DNA of 64,000 bases. Source: Halorubrum rubrum. Its GTDB lineage: Archaea > Halobacteriota > Halobacteria > Halobacteriales > Haloferacaceae. The DNA is taken from positions 62,001 through 126,000 of the forward strand of contig NZ_JANHDM010000008.1 of NCBI RefSeq assembly GCF_024494685.1, read 5' to 3'. This document shows, one piece after another, positions 41,591 to 49,493 of the stretch (positions are counted from its first letter, which is position 1; each line of letters opens with the position of its first letter). Made by a program: the position numbers and the translations under genes. The notes below the pieces were generated by a model that worked only from the letters and a program-made list of their open reading frames with translations, did no database searches and was not told the DNA's origin.

Positions 41591-42278
41591 AAGGGTGTCA
41601 AGGTTAGATGATGGCATTGTGGAGAGCTGCGAAGGCTTTGACCCAGCAGTCTACTGATTTCCAGGAGCTATGGTGGGGGAACCGGCTATAGAAGAGCCTG
41701 GTTCGGTACTTGAGAAGGTCGAACCAGGCTTCGACCAGAGACCGTTCCCCCCACGTTTCACGGCGTGGGTCACAGAGATCGAGGTCATCGAGTGCCCAGT
41801 TGTACCATGGTCCACGATCTACGAGAACAACTGATTCACCACGACACCGCTTGAGAGCTTGTTTGACGAACAGCAAGGCGTCGAGGTCAGATCGGCCGGG
41901 AGAAACCTCGATGTGGATGACTTCGAACGTCTCCACATCGACTGCTGCCCAGACGTAGACCTCGGTCTCTTCGACTTTCAGCTTGGTCTCATCGATAGCG
42001 ACGGTCGAATGGTAGTCGGGATCTGGATCGAAGAGGTGCGCCAACCGGTGATACCACTGGCGCACGGCCTCGTATGAGCGCCCGGCTACCCGCTCAACGC
42101 GCCGGTATGAGAGACCGGCGTGATACAAAAACGCTGCTTCGACACGCTGTTCGGTCGGCGTATCCTCACGCGAAAATACTTCTTGATCGCGTGCTTTCGC
42201 AACCACGCGGTCGAGCATCTTCGAGTCACCAACTCACCCTTGCTCGGCCGCACTCTTCACGCTAAGGTTGACACCCTT
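41591..42278 (-). mobile_element. IS6-family insertion sequence
   Basis: Inverted repeats AAGGGTGTCAA (41591-41601) and TTGACACCCTT (42268-42278) bound a 688-base element with one transposase gene. The left repeat lies only two bases beyond the transposase stop. Flanking bases do not show a matching 8-bp target duplication (TACTCGAA side versus ATTAACC side), suggesting later recombination, consistent with cointegrate formation by this family. Confidence 0.8.
41604..42218 (-). CDS. IS6-family transposase
   Basis: This 204-residue DDE transposase is complete or nearly so. The N-terminal region has a helix-turn-helix (AGLSYRRVERVAGRSYEAVRQWYHRL). The catalytic residues are Asp in VAIDETKLK, Asp in VVLVDRGPW and Glu in RSLVEAWFDLLKYRT, with 28 residues between the last two, as in haloarchaeal IS6 elements. 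It is GC-rich compared with the island around it, so the IS inserted separately. Confidence 0.9.
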   Translation of the reverse strand: MLDRVVAKARDQEVFSREDTPTEQRVEAAFLYHAGLSYRRVERVAGRSYEAVRQWYHRLAHLFDPDPDYHSTVAIDETKLKVEETEVYVWAAVDVETFEVIHIEVSPGRSDLDALLFVKQALKRCRGESVVLVDRGPWYNWALDDLDLCDPRRETWGERSLVEAWFDLLKYRTRLFYSRFPHHSSWKSVDCWVKAFAALHNAII

Positions 42279-42489
42279 ATTAACCAACTTTTATCAAGTT
42301 GGTCGACTGGGATTTCATCTGGATCAGATAGTTGATTTGAGGGAGAAACCCGTTCATATTGGTTTTTTTACTGTTTAGAATTGATCAGTTCAGTTCATAC
42401 ATCAGAAAATCAGACTATTTGAGTTCCAATTATCTACAAGCAGATCAAAAAATCAACTCTTCAGTTCTGTTCAAACAATTCCTCACCGT

Positions 42490-42615
42490 GGGATTCGAAC
42501 CGAAATCAGACGTGCTCGCTCACCGCTCGCGGCTTCGCCGCTCACTTGTCGAGGTGCTCGCTGCGTTCGCACCTCGCACCGCTCGCTGTGCGCGACTGAT
42601 AGGGTTCGAATTCCC
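42490..42615. repeat. inverted T-arm-like repeats enclosing a hairpin-rich core
   Basis: GGGATTCGAACC plus ATCAG (42490-42509) is inversely repeated as CTGAT plus GGGTTCGAATTCCC (42596-42615), an almost perfect 20-bp pairing. The arms resemble the T-arm of tRNA. The 86-base core has strong hairpins, one of them GCGGC-TTC-GCCGC, and reads as GA-flanked stems on the minus strand. The first arm also belongs to the 42484-42501 match to the tRNA-Arg 3' end. It is an attachment-site scar or a small dispersed element. Confidence 0.5.
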
Positions 42616-42655
42616 TGCGTGCCGGTTCGCTCGCCGCTTCGCTTCTCGCAGATAG

Positions 42656-42730
42656 CGGGCACGGTGGGATTCGAACCCACGACCGTCGGATTAGAAGTCC
42701 GACGCTCTATCCTGGCTGAGCTACGTGCCC
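42656..42730 (-). tRNA. tRNA-Arg (anticodon TCT)
   Basis: On the minus strand the 75-base gene folds into a full cloverleaf: acceptor GGGCACG/CGTGCCC with discriminator G, D-arm GCTC...GAGC, anticodon stem TCGGA/TCCGA with loop CTTCTAA (anticodon TCT at 42695-42693) and T-arm GTGGG-TTCGAAT-CCCAC. It reads AGA (and AGG by wobble). There is no intron and CCA is not encoded. The 3' end faces the AT-rich island. Confidence 0.96.
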
Positions 42731-42841
42731 TCGCCCCGACTATCCGGGCGGGCGGGTAAAAACCGTCGTGGTTCGCGCCGCCACGCGGGCACCGACCCCG
42801 CAACAGCAAGCCTAAGTCCGCGACGCCGGTAGCTCCCGGTA

Positions 42842-43462
42842 ATGAACGTCATCGGAACCGTCGGCCTCCCCGGCAGCGGCAAGGGCGAGGCGGCGACCGT
42901 CGCCGAGGCGGTCGGCGTCCCGGTCGTCGTCATGGGCGACGTCATCCGCGAGGAGTGTCGCGAGCGGGGGCTCGACCCGGCCGAACACCACGGGCGGATC
43001 GCCGGCGTCCTCCGCGAGGAGGAGGGCGACGACGCGATCGCCGCCCGGACGATCCCCAGGATCCGCGAGGCGGCCACAGAGAGCGACGCCGACGCCGTCC
43101 TCGTCGACGGCCTCCGCTCGACCGTCGAACTCGAGCGCTTCCGCGAGGCGTTCGGCGACGGCTTCACGCTCGTGGCGATCCACGCGCCCTTCGAACTCCG
43201 CGCCGAGCGCCTGGGCGACCGCGGCCGCGACGACTCCGACTCCGATCTGGAGGCGCTCCGCGAGCGCGACGAGCGCGAGATCGACCTCGGACTCGACGAG
43301 ACGCTGGAGCGCGCCGACGTCGAGATCGACAACACCGGAACGCTCGAGGCGTTCCGCGAGCGCGTCCGCGAGGTGATCGGGGTCGACGGCGACGGTGACG
43401 AGGAGGCGGCCGGCGAACCGACCGATCCGGACGCCGAGCCCGCGGGCGGTGGTCGCCCGTGA
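42842..43462 (+). CDS. UPF0200 nucleotide kinase-like protein
   Basis: This 206-residue P-loop protein starts MNVIGTVGLPGSGKGEAATV (Walker A GLPGSGKG) and continues VVVMGDVIREECRERG, ADAVLVDGLRS and VAIHAPFELRAERL. It matches the archaeal UPF0200 family, related to dephospho-CoA/adenylate kinases, whose substrate is not known to me. The C-terminal 25 residues are acidic and disordered. Its stop overlaps the UPF0201 GTG by four bases, and this pairing is common in archaea. Confidence 0.88.
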   Translation: MNVIGTVGLPGSGKGEAATVAEAVGVPVVVMGDVIREECRERGLDPAEHHGRIAGVLREEEGDDAIAARTIPRIREAATESDADAVLVDGLRSTVELERFREAFGDGFTLVAIHAPFELRAERLGDRGRDDSDSDLEALRERDEREIDLGLDETLERADVEIDNTGTLEAFRERVREVIGVDGDGDEEAAGEPTDPDAEPAGGGRP

Positions 43463-43911
43463 TCTACAGCGTCGACGTCCGGATCGTCGCGCTGGTCAAC
43501 GACACCGAGGTGACCGACCGCGTCGCCGACGCGGTACGGAACGTGTTTCCCGACGCCGAGCCGACCCACGAGGACGGCCGCCTCGTCGCGGAGACGCACA
43601 CTCTCGACGCCTTCTCCGACGTGCTCCACGAACAGGAGATCCTCGACACCGCCCGCCGGGTGTTCCTGCGCAACTCGACGGACGAGGGCTTCTCGTTCGC
43701 GTTGAAGAAGCAGGCGGCCTTCGAGGGGACGGTCAACTTCGCCGTCGGCGACCCCGACGAGCTCGGCGACGTCGACGTCGAGGTGCGCGTCCGCGAACCC
43801 GACGTCGAGTCGTTCATCGACTACGTCGCGCCCGAGACCGACGAGGGCCGGCCCGTCGACCCCGTTCGGGAGTACGGCGACCGGTTCGACCCCGAGAACG
43901 GGGCGTACTGA
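43459..43911 (+). CDS. UPF0201 RNA-binding-like protein
   Basis: This 150-residue protein has the UPF0201 pattern: VRIVALVNDTEVTDRVADAVRNVFPD, LDAFSDVLHEQEILDTARRVFLRN, LKKQAAFEGTVNF and DVEVRVREPDVESFIDYVAPET. Members are ferredoxin-like-fold proteins with predicted RNA binding. The GTG at 43459 overlaps the UPF0200 stop, so they are co-translated. Confidence 0.88.
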   Translation: MIYSVDVRIVALVNDTEVTDRVADAVRNVFPDAEPTHEDGRLVAETHTLDAFSDVLHEQEILDTARRVFLRNSTDEGFSFALKKQAAFEGTVNFAVGDPDELGDVDVEVRVREPDVESFIDYVAPETDEGRPVDPVREYGDRFDPENGAY

Positions 43912-43949
43912 TTCCCGACCGAGGCCGCAGCTTTGCTCTTCGGTTCCCG

Positions 43950-44531
43950 CTATCCGTCCGCGAGGAGCGACGCGACCGCGCCGCCGACCGCGCCGAAGAC
44001 CGCGGGATAGACGATCCCCGCGAGCAGGCCGGCCGTCGGAAGGATCGGCGCGATGGCCCCGTCGCCGATCGAGTAGCCGAAGACCAGAACCCCCGCGAGC
44101 GCGATCGGGAGGTAGCCGGCGACGACGAACCCGCCGGCGCGGGCCCCCTCGATCGGCTCGGTGACGCCCGCGATCCGCCCGGCGAGGAGGCCGGCGACGA
44201 GCAGGAGGAGGGGCGGAACGAGGTACATCGCCGCGAGCGAGCCGGCGTCCGACTCGGCGATGAAGTTCACCACTTGCGTCCCGCCGAGCGGGGTCGGCAC
44301 CTCCGTGGAGACGAAGTGCGCGTTGTAGAACACCCATCCCACCGCCTTCCACGCCGGGATCGGATCGCCGCCGATCAGGTCGGCGACGAAGTTGATCCCG
44401 CGAAGCGACTCGCCGACCCGTCCGCGCTGGGTCACGAACACGACCAGGTAGCCGAGGAGGTACGCCGCAACGCCGCCGGTCGCGCCGACGGCGAGGTCAC
44501 GCGTCGCGTCCGAACGGCCAGTGGTCGACAT
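43950..44531 (-). CDS. multi-pass membrane protein, hypothetical
   Basis: This 193-residue protein has about five hydrophobic segments (GATGGVAAYLLGYLVVFVTQ, SLAAMYLVPPLLLLVAGLLAG, GGFVVAGYLPIALAGVLVFGY and AGLLAGIVYPAVFGAVGGAVA). It looks like a conserved haloarchaeal membrane protein without a known function. ATG 44531 is preferred over 44537 because a CACTTACG box lies about 25 bases upstream on the same strand. Confidence 0.75.
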   Translation of the reverse strand: MSTTGRSDATRDLAVGATGGVAAYLLGYLVVFVTQRGRVGESLRGINFVADLIGGDPIPAWKAVGWVFYNAHFVSTEVPTPLGGTQVVNFIAESDAGSLAAMYLVPPLLLLVAGLLAGRIAGVTEPIEGARAGGFVVAGYLPIALAGVLVFGYSIGDGAIAPILPTAGLLAGIVYPAVFGAVGGAVASLLADG

Positions 44532-44629
44532 ACCCACCGGTCGTCGCGGCGCCGTAAGTGCTTGGTGGGCGAGGACCGCTCCAACCCGCCGCTCTCTCGG
44601 TCGATCGCCCTCAGGTCCCGGCCGGGGGC

Positions 44630-45445
44630 TCAGTCGTCGCCGGCGACGACCGCCTCTGCGGGGTCGACGACGGTGCCGTCGAACTCGTCGACGCCGACCC
44701 GGTCACACAGGTCGTACAGCGGGCACGCCTCGGGGTCGTCCAGACACGCCGGCTCGCGCGCGGTACAGTACTCCCGTCCGAACTGGATCATCGCGGTGTG
44801 GCCGAAGCCGCACTTCTCGGGTGGGACCTGGGCTTCGATCGCCTCGCGGACGTCCTCGTGATCGGCGTCGGGCGGCGCCAACCCCATCCGCCGGGCGATC
44901 CGATGGACGTGGGTGTCGACCGGGAAGACCCCGCCGCGACCGCCAGCGAAGAGCAGGACGCAGTCCGCCGTCTTCGGCCCGACCCCGTCGACGGAGAGCA
45001 GCGTCTCGCGGACCTCGCTCGGGTCGCCCTCGGCGACGAACCGGTCGAACGCCTCAGTAGAGCCGAACTCCCGGAGCGCCCACGCGGCCGCCTCGCCGAT
45101 GACCTCCGACTTCCGGTTGTACAGCCCCGCGGAGGCGATCGTCTCGGCGAGCTCGTCGCGGTCGGCGTCCGCGAGCGTCTCGGCCAGTCGAGCGGCGGGC
45201 CCGTACCGCTCCATCAGCGAGTCGTGTGCGGGCTGGCTCGCCTGGTCGGAGGTGTTCTGTGAGAGGATCGTCCGCACGAGGCACTCGAAGCCGTCGCGGC
45301 CGCCGTACGCCTTCCGCCAGTACAGCTCGCCGAGCTCGTCGACGACCGCCTCGGCGCGGGAGTCGCCGTCGCCGGGCGCGAACTCGTCGGGCTCGCCGCC
45401 GCCGTCCGGACCGCCGCTGATGTTCTCCGCCGGCTCGTCGGGCAT
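44630..45445 (-). CDS. nth: endonuclease III (DNA glycosylase/AP lyase)
   Basis: This 271-residue protein is an HhH-GPD base-excision repair enzyme acting on oxidised pyrimidines. Motifs are LVRTILSQNTSDQ, the helix-hairpin-helix LLSVDGVGPKTADCVLLFA with the catalytic Lys in GPKTAD, and Asp in VFPVDTHVHRIARR. The FeS cluster cysteines follow CX6CX6CX5C (CTAREPAC...CPLYDLC); the second gap is 6 rather than the usual 2. The first 35 residues are a disordered acidic leader. ATG 45445 gives normal family length otherwise. Confidence 0.92.
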   Translation of the reverse strand: MPDEPAENISGGPDGGGEPDEFAPGDGDSRAEAVVDELGELYWRKAYGGRDGFECLVRTILSQNTSDQASQPAHDSLMERYGPAARLAETLADADRDELAETIASAGLYNRKSEVIGEAAAWALREFGSTEAFDRFVAEGDPSEVRETLLSVDGVGPKTADCVLLFAGGRGGVFPVDTHVHRIARRMGLAPPDADHEDVREAIEAQVPPEKCGFGHTAMIQFGREYCTAREPACLDDPEACPLYDLCDRVGVDEFDGTVVDPAEAVVAGDD

Positions 45446-45578
45446 AACCGGACGTTGGACGCGATCGGTCAAAAGTCTCGTGTCCGTGCCGGACCGGGAG
45501 CTGGTCCCGGATCGGTCCGACGGGCGTGCGATCCGCCCCCTTCGGCAGGTTGAAACCGATCGCCCCGTAACGGAAACC

Positions 45579-45953
45579 ATGAGCGTCGAACAGGCCCCCA
45601 TCGAGGAGCTCGGTCGCGAACTCGGCGAGCGGATCGCCGCCACCCCCGAATACGAGCGCTTCGAGGAGGCACGCGAGGCGGTTCAACGCGACGAGGACGT
45701 CCAGGAACGCATCGACGAGTTCGAGCAGATTCGCGCCGAGTTCATGCAGGCGCGCCAGACCGGCGACGCGACGCAGTCGGACCTCCACCGCGTCCAGAAC
45801 GCCCAGGAGGAACTCCACTCCATGCCCACCATGACCGAGTTCCTCGATGCCCAAGACGAGCTCTCCGAGCGCCTCGAGGCGGTAAACGAGGCGATCTCCG
45901 AGCCGCTCGCGGTCGACTTCGGCGGGGAGGCCGGCGGCTGCTGTCAGGACTGA
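45579..45953 (+). CDS. YlbF-family regulator-like protein
   Basis: This 124-residue all-helical protein matches YlbF/YmcA-type proteins (ELGERIAATPEYERFEEARE, QERIDEFEQIRAEFMQARQT, MPTMTEFLDAQDELSERLEAVNEAI). It ends CCQD, with two cysteines close to the C-terminus that could hold a metal or disulfide. In Bacillus the family forms a complex with RNase Y; haloarchaea lack RNase Y, so its partner here is unknown. It is divergent from nth. Confidence 0.88.
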   Translation: MSVEQAPIEELGRELGERIAATPEYERFEEAREAVQRDEDVQERIDEFEQIRAEFMQARQTGDATQSDLHRVQNAQEELHSMPTMTEFLDAQDELSERLEAVNEAISEPLAVDFGGEAGGCCQD

Positions 45954-46016
45954 GTCCGACCGGCAAGTTCCCTCTCCGACCGGCTTTTTATCCCGAATAG
46001 CGACGCACTCCGTCGC

Positions 46017-46727
46017 GTGATAGCCGTCGCCGGCGGAAAGGGCGGAAGCGGAAAGACGACGACGACCGTCGGTCTCGCGCGAGCGCTCTCGCGGCGCGGC
46101 GCGCCGGTCGTCGTCGCGGACGCGGACTGGGACCTCCCGAACCTGGTGGAGCTGGCGGACGAGACCGGCGAGCCGGTCGCGACGCCGGATGCGAGCCCGG
46201 CTCGAGGAGCGCCCGTCTCGGATGACCGTCCGACGGTCACGCGGGTCGCACGGGGGGAACGTCCGGTCCCGGTCGATCGCCGCGTCCCGGTCGTACTCGA
46301 CGCGCCGGATCGGCCGAGCGAACACGACGCGGCGACCGTCCTCGCCGATCTCGACGACGTGGTCCCCGAGGACACCCCGCTTCTCCTCGACTGCCCCGCG
46401 GGAGCGTCACCGGACGTGGCGGCCCCGCTTCGCGCGGCCGACCGATGTGTCTTGGTGACGCCGCTTCACCGTCCGGCGCTCCGCGACGCGGCGAAGACCG
46501 CGGCGGTCGCTCGACGGCTCGACTGTCCGCTCCTCGGGATCGTCGTCACCCGCGCGGAGTCGGTTCCCGACGCCGTCTCCGACCTGTTCGGCTGTCCGGT
46601 GCTCGGCCGAGTCCCGCCGAAGTCCCCCGTGCCGCTCGCGGACGCGTCGGTCGAGACGGCGTACGACGCGGCCGCGGCGGCGCTCGTGGAGACGTACGGC
46701 GGCGGCGAGCGGTGGCGGATCGCGTGA
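46017..46727 (+). CDS. ParA/MinD-like ATPase
   Basis: This 236-residue P-loop ATPase starts MIAVAGGKGGSGKTTTTVGL with the deviant Walker A KGGSGKT. VVVADADWDLPNL, LLLDCPAGASPDVAAPL (Walker B region) and GIVVTRAESVPDAVSDLFGCPVLGRVP are typical of MinD-like proteins. The C-terminal amphipathic membrane helix of true MinD is not obvious. The start is a GTG at 46017, with a CTTTTTATC box 27 bases upstream. It precedes the RAD55-like gene by 83 bases. Confidence 0.88.
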   Translation: MIAVAGGKGGSGKTTTTVGLARALSRRGAPVVVADADWDLPNLVELADETGEPVATPDASPARGAPVSDDRPTVTRVARGERPVPVDRRVPVVLDAPDRPSEHDAATVLADLDDVVPEDTPLLLDCPAGASPDVAAPLRAADRCVLVTPLHRPALRDAAKTAAVARRLDCPLLGIVVTRAESVPDAVSDLFGCPVLGRVPPKSPVPLADASVETAYDAAAAALVETYGGGERWRIA

Positions 46728-46810
46728 ATCGACGACGACGCGGGGCGTCGGGTCGTCGTCGCGCCGCCGCCACCGACAGAGCCAAACGTCCACGCGAGTC
46801 AGTTGCGCGC

Positions 46811-47437
46811 ATGGAGCGGCTGCCGACCGGGATCCCGGTGTTGGACAGGGAGCTCGACGGCGGGCTCCCCGCCGGGAGCGTGGTGGCGTTGACGGCCGAC
46901 CCGGCCAGCCAGTCAGAACTGTTCTTGAACACCTTCGCGAGCGTCCGGGAGACGCTGTATCTCACGACCGTTCGGTCGGCCGAGGCGGTCGAGAGCGGCC
47001 TCTCCGCGTCGTCCGTCGAGATCGGCGACCCCGTCGTCGAGGCCGTCGACGGCGAGGATCCGATCGCGGACGCGCGCGGATTCCTTCCCTCCGTTCCGGA
47101 CGAGGGAACGGTGATCGTCGACTCCGCGGAGCCGCTGGAGGCCGCGTCCCCACTCAGCTATCGATCGCTGCTTTCGGACCTCGGCGATCGGATCGAGGAG
47201 ACGGACGCGACGGCCGTGATCCACGCGCTCGAGACCGGCGGCGAGCGGTCCCGAAACCGCGTCGTCACGGAGCAGGTCGCGGACGTCGTCTTCGACCTCC
47301 GGACCGTGGTCACGGGGACCGCCATCGAGAACCGCCTCGCGGTACCGAAGTTCCGTGGCGGGGCGGCCCTCGAGGAGCCGGTCAAGCTCAAGCTCACCGA
47401 CACCGTCTCCGTCGATACGAGCCGCGACATCGCGTGA
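46811..47437 (+). CDS. RAD55/KaiC-like protein with degenerate Walker A
   Basis: This 208-residue protein begins MERLPTGIPVLDRELDGGLPAGS like RecA/RadA/KaiC-type ATPases, but the P-loop position reads LTADPASQSELF with no GKT, so ATP binding by the classical loop is unlikely. GTVIVDSAEPLEAASP, TDATAVIHALET and ADVVFDLRTVVTGTAIENRLAV keep the core strands. Such haloarchaeal relatives may be regulatory partners. It lies downstream of the ParA-like gene. Confidence 0.82.
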   Translation: MERLPTGIPVLDRELDGGLPAGSVVALTADPASQSELFLNTFASVRETLYLTTVRSAEAVESGLSASSVEIGDPVVEAVDGEDPIADARGFLPSVPDEGTVIVDSAEPLEAASPLSYRSLLSDLGDRIEETDATAVIHALETGGERSRNRVVTEQVADVVFDLRTVVTGTAIENRLAVPKFRGGAALEEPVKLKLTDTVSVDTSRDIA

Positions 47438-47505
47438 CGGGCGTCGCCGACGGCGGGTTCGTGTGGGGGGAGCCGCCGATCGCGGAGTCTGGACGGCCGA
47501 ACCGA

Positions 47506-47763
47506 TCAGACCGCCCCGACCGCGAGCACGGCGACACCGACGGCCACCGCGAGGGCCGCCCAGTTCGGCGGCGTGTCGACCGATCCGTACGGTCCTCCCT
47601 TGCGCGTGAAGAGGTACGCGAGATAGACGGCGAGCGGCGCGAGCGACGGCAGCGTTCCGACCGTGACCCCCGAGACGAAGCTCGAGAGGAGGGCGACGGC
47701 GACGGTCGAGAGGCCCGCGCTGGCCGCGACGACGACGTCCTCGCGTGCCCGTTCGATCTCCAT
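47506..47763 (-). CDS. small two- to three-helix membrane protein
   Basis: This 85-residue protein has three hydrophobic segments (VVVAASAGLSTVAVALLSSF, LPSLAPLAVYLAYLF and ALAVAVGVAVLAVGAV) and the loop TRKGGPYGSVDTPPNW. ATG 47763 has a weak CTTTTGGG box at -26. Conserved-looking haloarchaeal membrane protein of unknown function. Confidence 0.7.
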   Translation of the reverse strand: MEIERAREDVVVAASAGLSTVAVALLSSFVSGVTVGTLPSLAPLAVYLAYLFTRKGGPYGSVDTPPNWAALAVAVGVAVLAVGAV

Positions 47764-47867
47764 ACGCGAGCGTGGACGCGGGAGTACCCAAAAGGATCGG
47801 TTCGTTCCGCGGGTCAGTCCGAAGACAGGCCGTCGGGTCTATCGGGGCCGACGACGCCGACGGGTCG

Positions 47868-48827
47868 TTACTCCTCGTCGAGCTCGTCGTCCAGTTCGTC
47901 GGCGATCTCGTCGGCGTCCACGTCGATGTCCTCCAACGCCTCCTCGATGTCGCCGGCACCCGCGCCGCCCATGCCGCCCATCATGCCGCCGAGCCCGCCC
48001 ATGCCGCCGCCCTCGATGACCTCCTCGACGACGACGCGGTCGAGGTCGAGACGGCCCATGAGGTCCTGGGCGATCTGCTGTTTCTGGAACATCCACTGCT
48101 GGTTCATCTGCATCGCCTGAGTCGCCGTGACGTAGAGGACGTCCTTTTCGACCTCCTCGGTCTCGACGACCTCCTCGCCGTCGTCGTCCTCGGTGACGCT
48201 CTCCTCCTCCTCGACGACGGTCTCGATCCGGACCTCGGGGGCGTCCTGGAGGTACATCCCGAGCATGCCGGCGGCCTTCTCCTCGCGGTCCTCGATGACC
48301 TCGAGCACCTCGTACTCGTACTCGAGGTCCTCGCCGGCCAGCGGGTGGTTGAAGTCGACGCGGGCGCGGCCGCCGATGATCGTCTCGAGGTGGCCCTGCC
48401 GGTTGTCGATCTGGACCTGCGCGCCGGGGTAGCGACTGTCCTCGGGGATCTTGTCGGCCTTGACCGTCTCGACCTCGTCGGGGTCGTACTCGCCGAAGGC
48501 GTCGTCTGCGGGGACGTCGACGGTTCCCTCGTCGCCGACGGACTTGCCGATCAGCTCCTCCTCGACGGACGGGAAGACGTGGCCGGCGCCGAGGGCGACG
48601 ATCCGGGGCTCGAACTCGTACTCCTCGGTGTCGATCTCGGCCTCCTCGGCGACGTCCTCGTCGGTCGTGTCGATGACGTCGCCGTCGTCGGCCGTCCGGA
48701 TGGTGTAGGCGAGTCGAACGAAGTCGCCGTCGGCGAGTCCGGCGTCCTCGGTCTCCGGTTCGGCGTCCGTTCCGGCGTCGGCCTCTTCGGCGCTCTCGGC
48801 CGCGTCCGCCTGCTCCTGATCGCTCAT
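47868..48827 (-). CDS. FKBP-type peptidyl-prolyl isomerase
   Basis: This 319-residue protein carries a SlyD/FKBP-type PPIase domain: GDFVRLAYTIRTADDGDVIDTT, EPRIVALGAGHVFPSVEEELIGKSVGD, and VPADDAFGEYDPDEVETV, with the insert-in-flap arrangement of archaeal long FKBPs. GHLETIIGGRARVDFNHPLAG and YEYEVLEVIEDREE follow. The C-terminus has a Gly/Met-rich stretch (EGGGMGGLGGMMGGMGGAG) and an acidic helix. It speeds proline isomerisation and probably acts as a chaperone. A CCTTAAGAG box supports ATG 48827. Confidence 0.9.
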   Translation of the reverse strand: MSDQEQADAAESAEEADAGTDAEPETEDAGLADGDFVRLAYTIRTADDGDVIDTTDEDVAEEAEIDTEEYEFEPRIVALGAGHVFPSVEEELIGKSVGDEGTVDVPADDAFGEYDPDEVETVKADKIPEDSRYPGAQVQIDNRQGHLETIIGGRARVDFNHPLAGEDLEYEYEVLEVIEDREEKAAGMLGMYLQDAPEVRIETVVEEEESVTEDDDGEEVVETEEVEKDVLYVTATQAMQMNQQWMFQKQQIAQDLMGRLDLDRVVVEEVIEGGGMGGLGGMMGGMGGAGAGDIEEALEDIDVDADEIADELDDELDEE

Positions 48828-48917
48828 AGCGGAACATCACCCGTTACACTCTTAAGGCGCACGGTTCGGGTCGGAACGTCCCGTCGACCTTTTGACGGCC
48901 GCCGCCGACGCGGACGT

Positions 48918-49493
48918 ATGTACGAGGTCGAGATCAAGGTCCCGGCGGACCTCGAGACGGTCCGGGATCGGCTCCGCGAACTCGACGCCGACCCCGGCGA
49001 GACCCGCCGACAGCGGGACGTCTACTACGACGCGCCCCACCGTGAGTTCGCCGAGACCGACGAGGCGCTTCGGATCCGCCGGGAGGCGGTGATCGGGGGA
49101 TCGGGCTCGGGCGGCGGAACGGCGACCGGCGGGGAGTCGATCCGGCTCACCTACAAGGGGCCCCTTCTGGACGACGGGTCGAAGACCCGCACGGAGTACG
49201 AGACGGGCGCGGACGACGGCGAGGAGCTCGCGGGGATCCTCGACGGACTCGGATTCGAGCCCGCCGCGACCGTCGAGAAGCGTCGGGAGTACTGGCGGTT
49301 CGAGGGGTTCACCGTCGCGCTCGACGCCGTCGACCGGGTCGGAGCCTTCGTGGAGATCGAACGGGAGATCGACGCCGAAGGGGCGATCGATTCGACCCGA
49401 GAGGCCGCGATCGAGACGCTCGCGAAACTGGGACTCGACGCGGACGACCAGGTTCGTACGTCGTACCTCGGATTGCTGCTCGCGGCCGACTAG
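48918..49493 (+). CDS. CYTH-domain protein (class IV adenylate cyclase/triphosphatase type)
   Basis: This 191-residue protein begins with the CYTH signature EVEIK (ExExK, residues 3-7) and continues DVYYDAPHREFAETDEALRIRRE, IRLTYKGP, KTRTEYETG and VALDAVDRVGAFVEIERE, all tunnel-forming acidic and basic strands. The family binds triphosphates and includes CyaB cyclases and thiamine triphosphatases; the reaction here is not determined. A short Gly/Ser loop (GGSGSGGGTATGG) is inserted between strands. The stop overlaps that of the convergent MaoC gene. Confidence 0.88.
   Translation: MYEVEIKVPADLETVRDRLRELDADPGETRRQRDVYYDAPHREFAETDEALRIRREAVIGGSGSGGGTATGGESIRLTYKGPLLDDGSKTRTEYETGADDGEELAGILDGLGFEPAATVEKRREYWRFEGFTVALDAVDRVGAFVEIEREIDAEGAIDSTREAAIETLAKLGLDADDQVRTSYLGLLLAAD

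Larger units (their letters stand above)
38650..42483. mobile_element. AT-rich acquired island next to tRNA-Arg
   Basis: Bases of about 38650-42483 are strikingly AT-rich compared with both flanks, and the codon use of its four non-transposase genes differs from the rest of the window. The right end coincides with a T-arm-like sequence at 42484-42501 that matches 17 of 18 bases of the tRNA-Arg 3' region at 42660-42677, which suggests integration at or near this tRNA. No integrase gene is visible. It holds an HTH/membrane gene pair, a two-gene module of unknown function and an IS6-family element. Confidence 0.55.

Noticed and set aside
41421-41657. 78-residue plus-strand frame in the island
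   Set aside because: It runs into the IS6 transposase on the other strand and shows no protein character.
42600-42624. Possible second tRNA on the plus strand
   Set aside because: A T-arm and partial acceptor are visible but no D-arm or anticodon arm can be formed upstream.
42359-42655. 98-residue frame before tRNA-Arg
   Set aside because: It crosses the T-arm-like inverted repeat and is explained by that structure.
42483-42809. Minus-strand frame across tRNA-Arg
   Set aside because: It is a translation of the tRNA and its flank.
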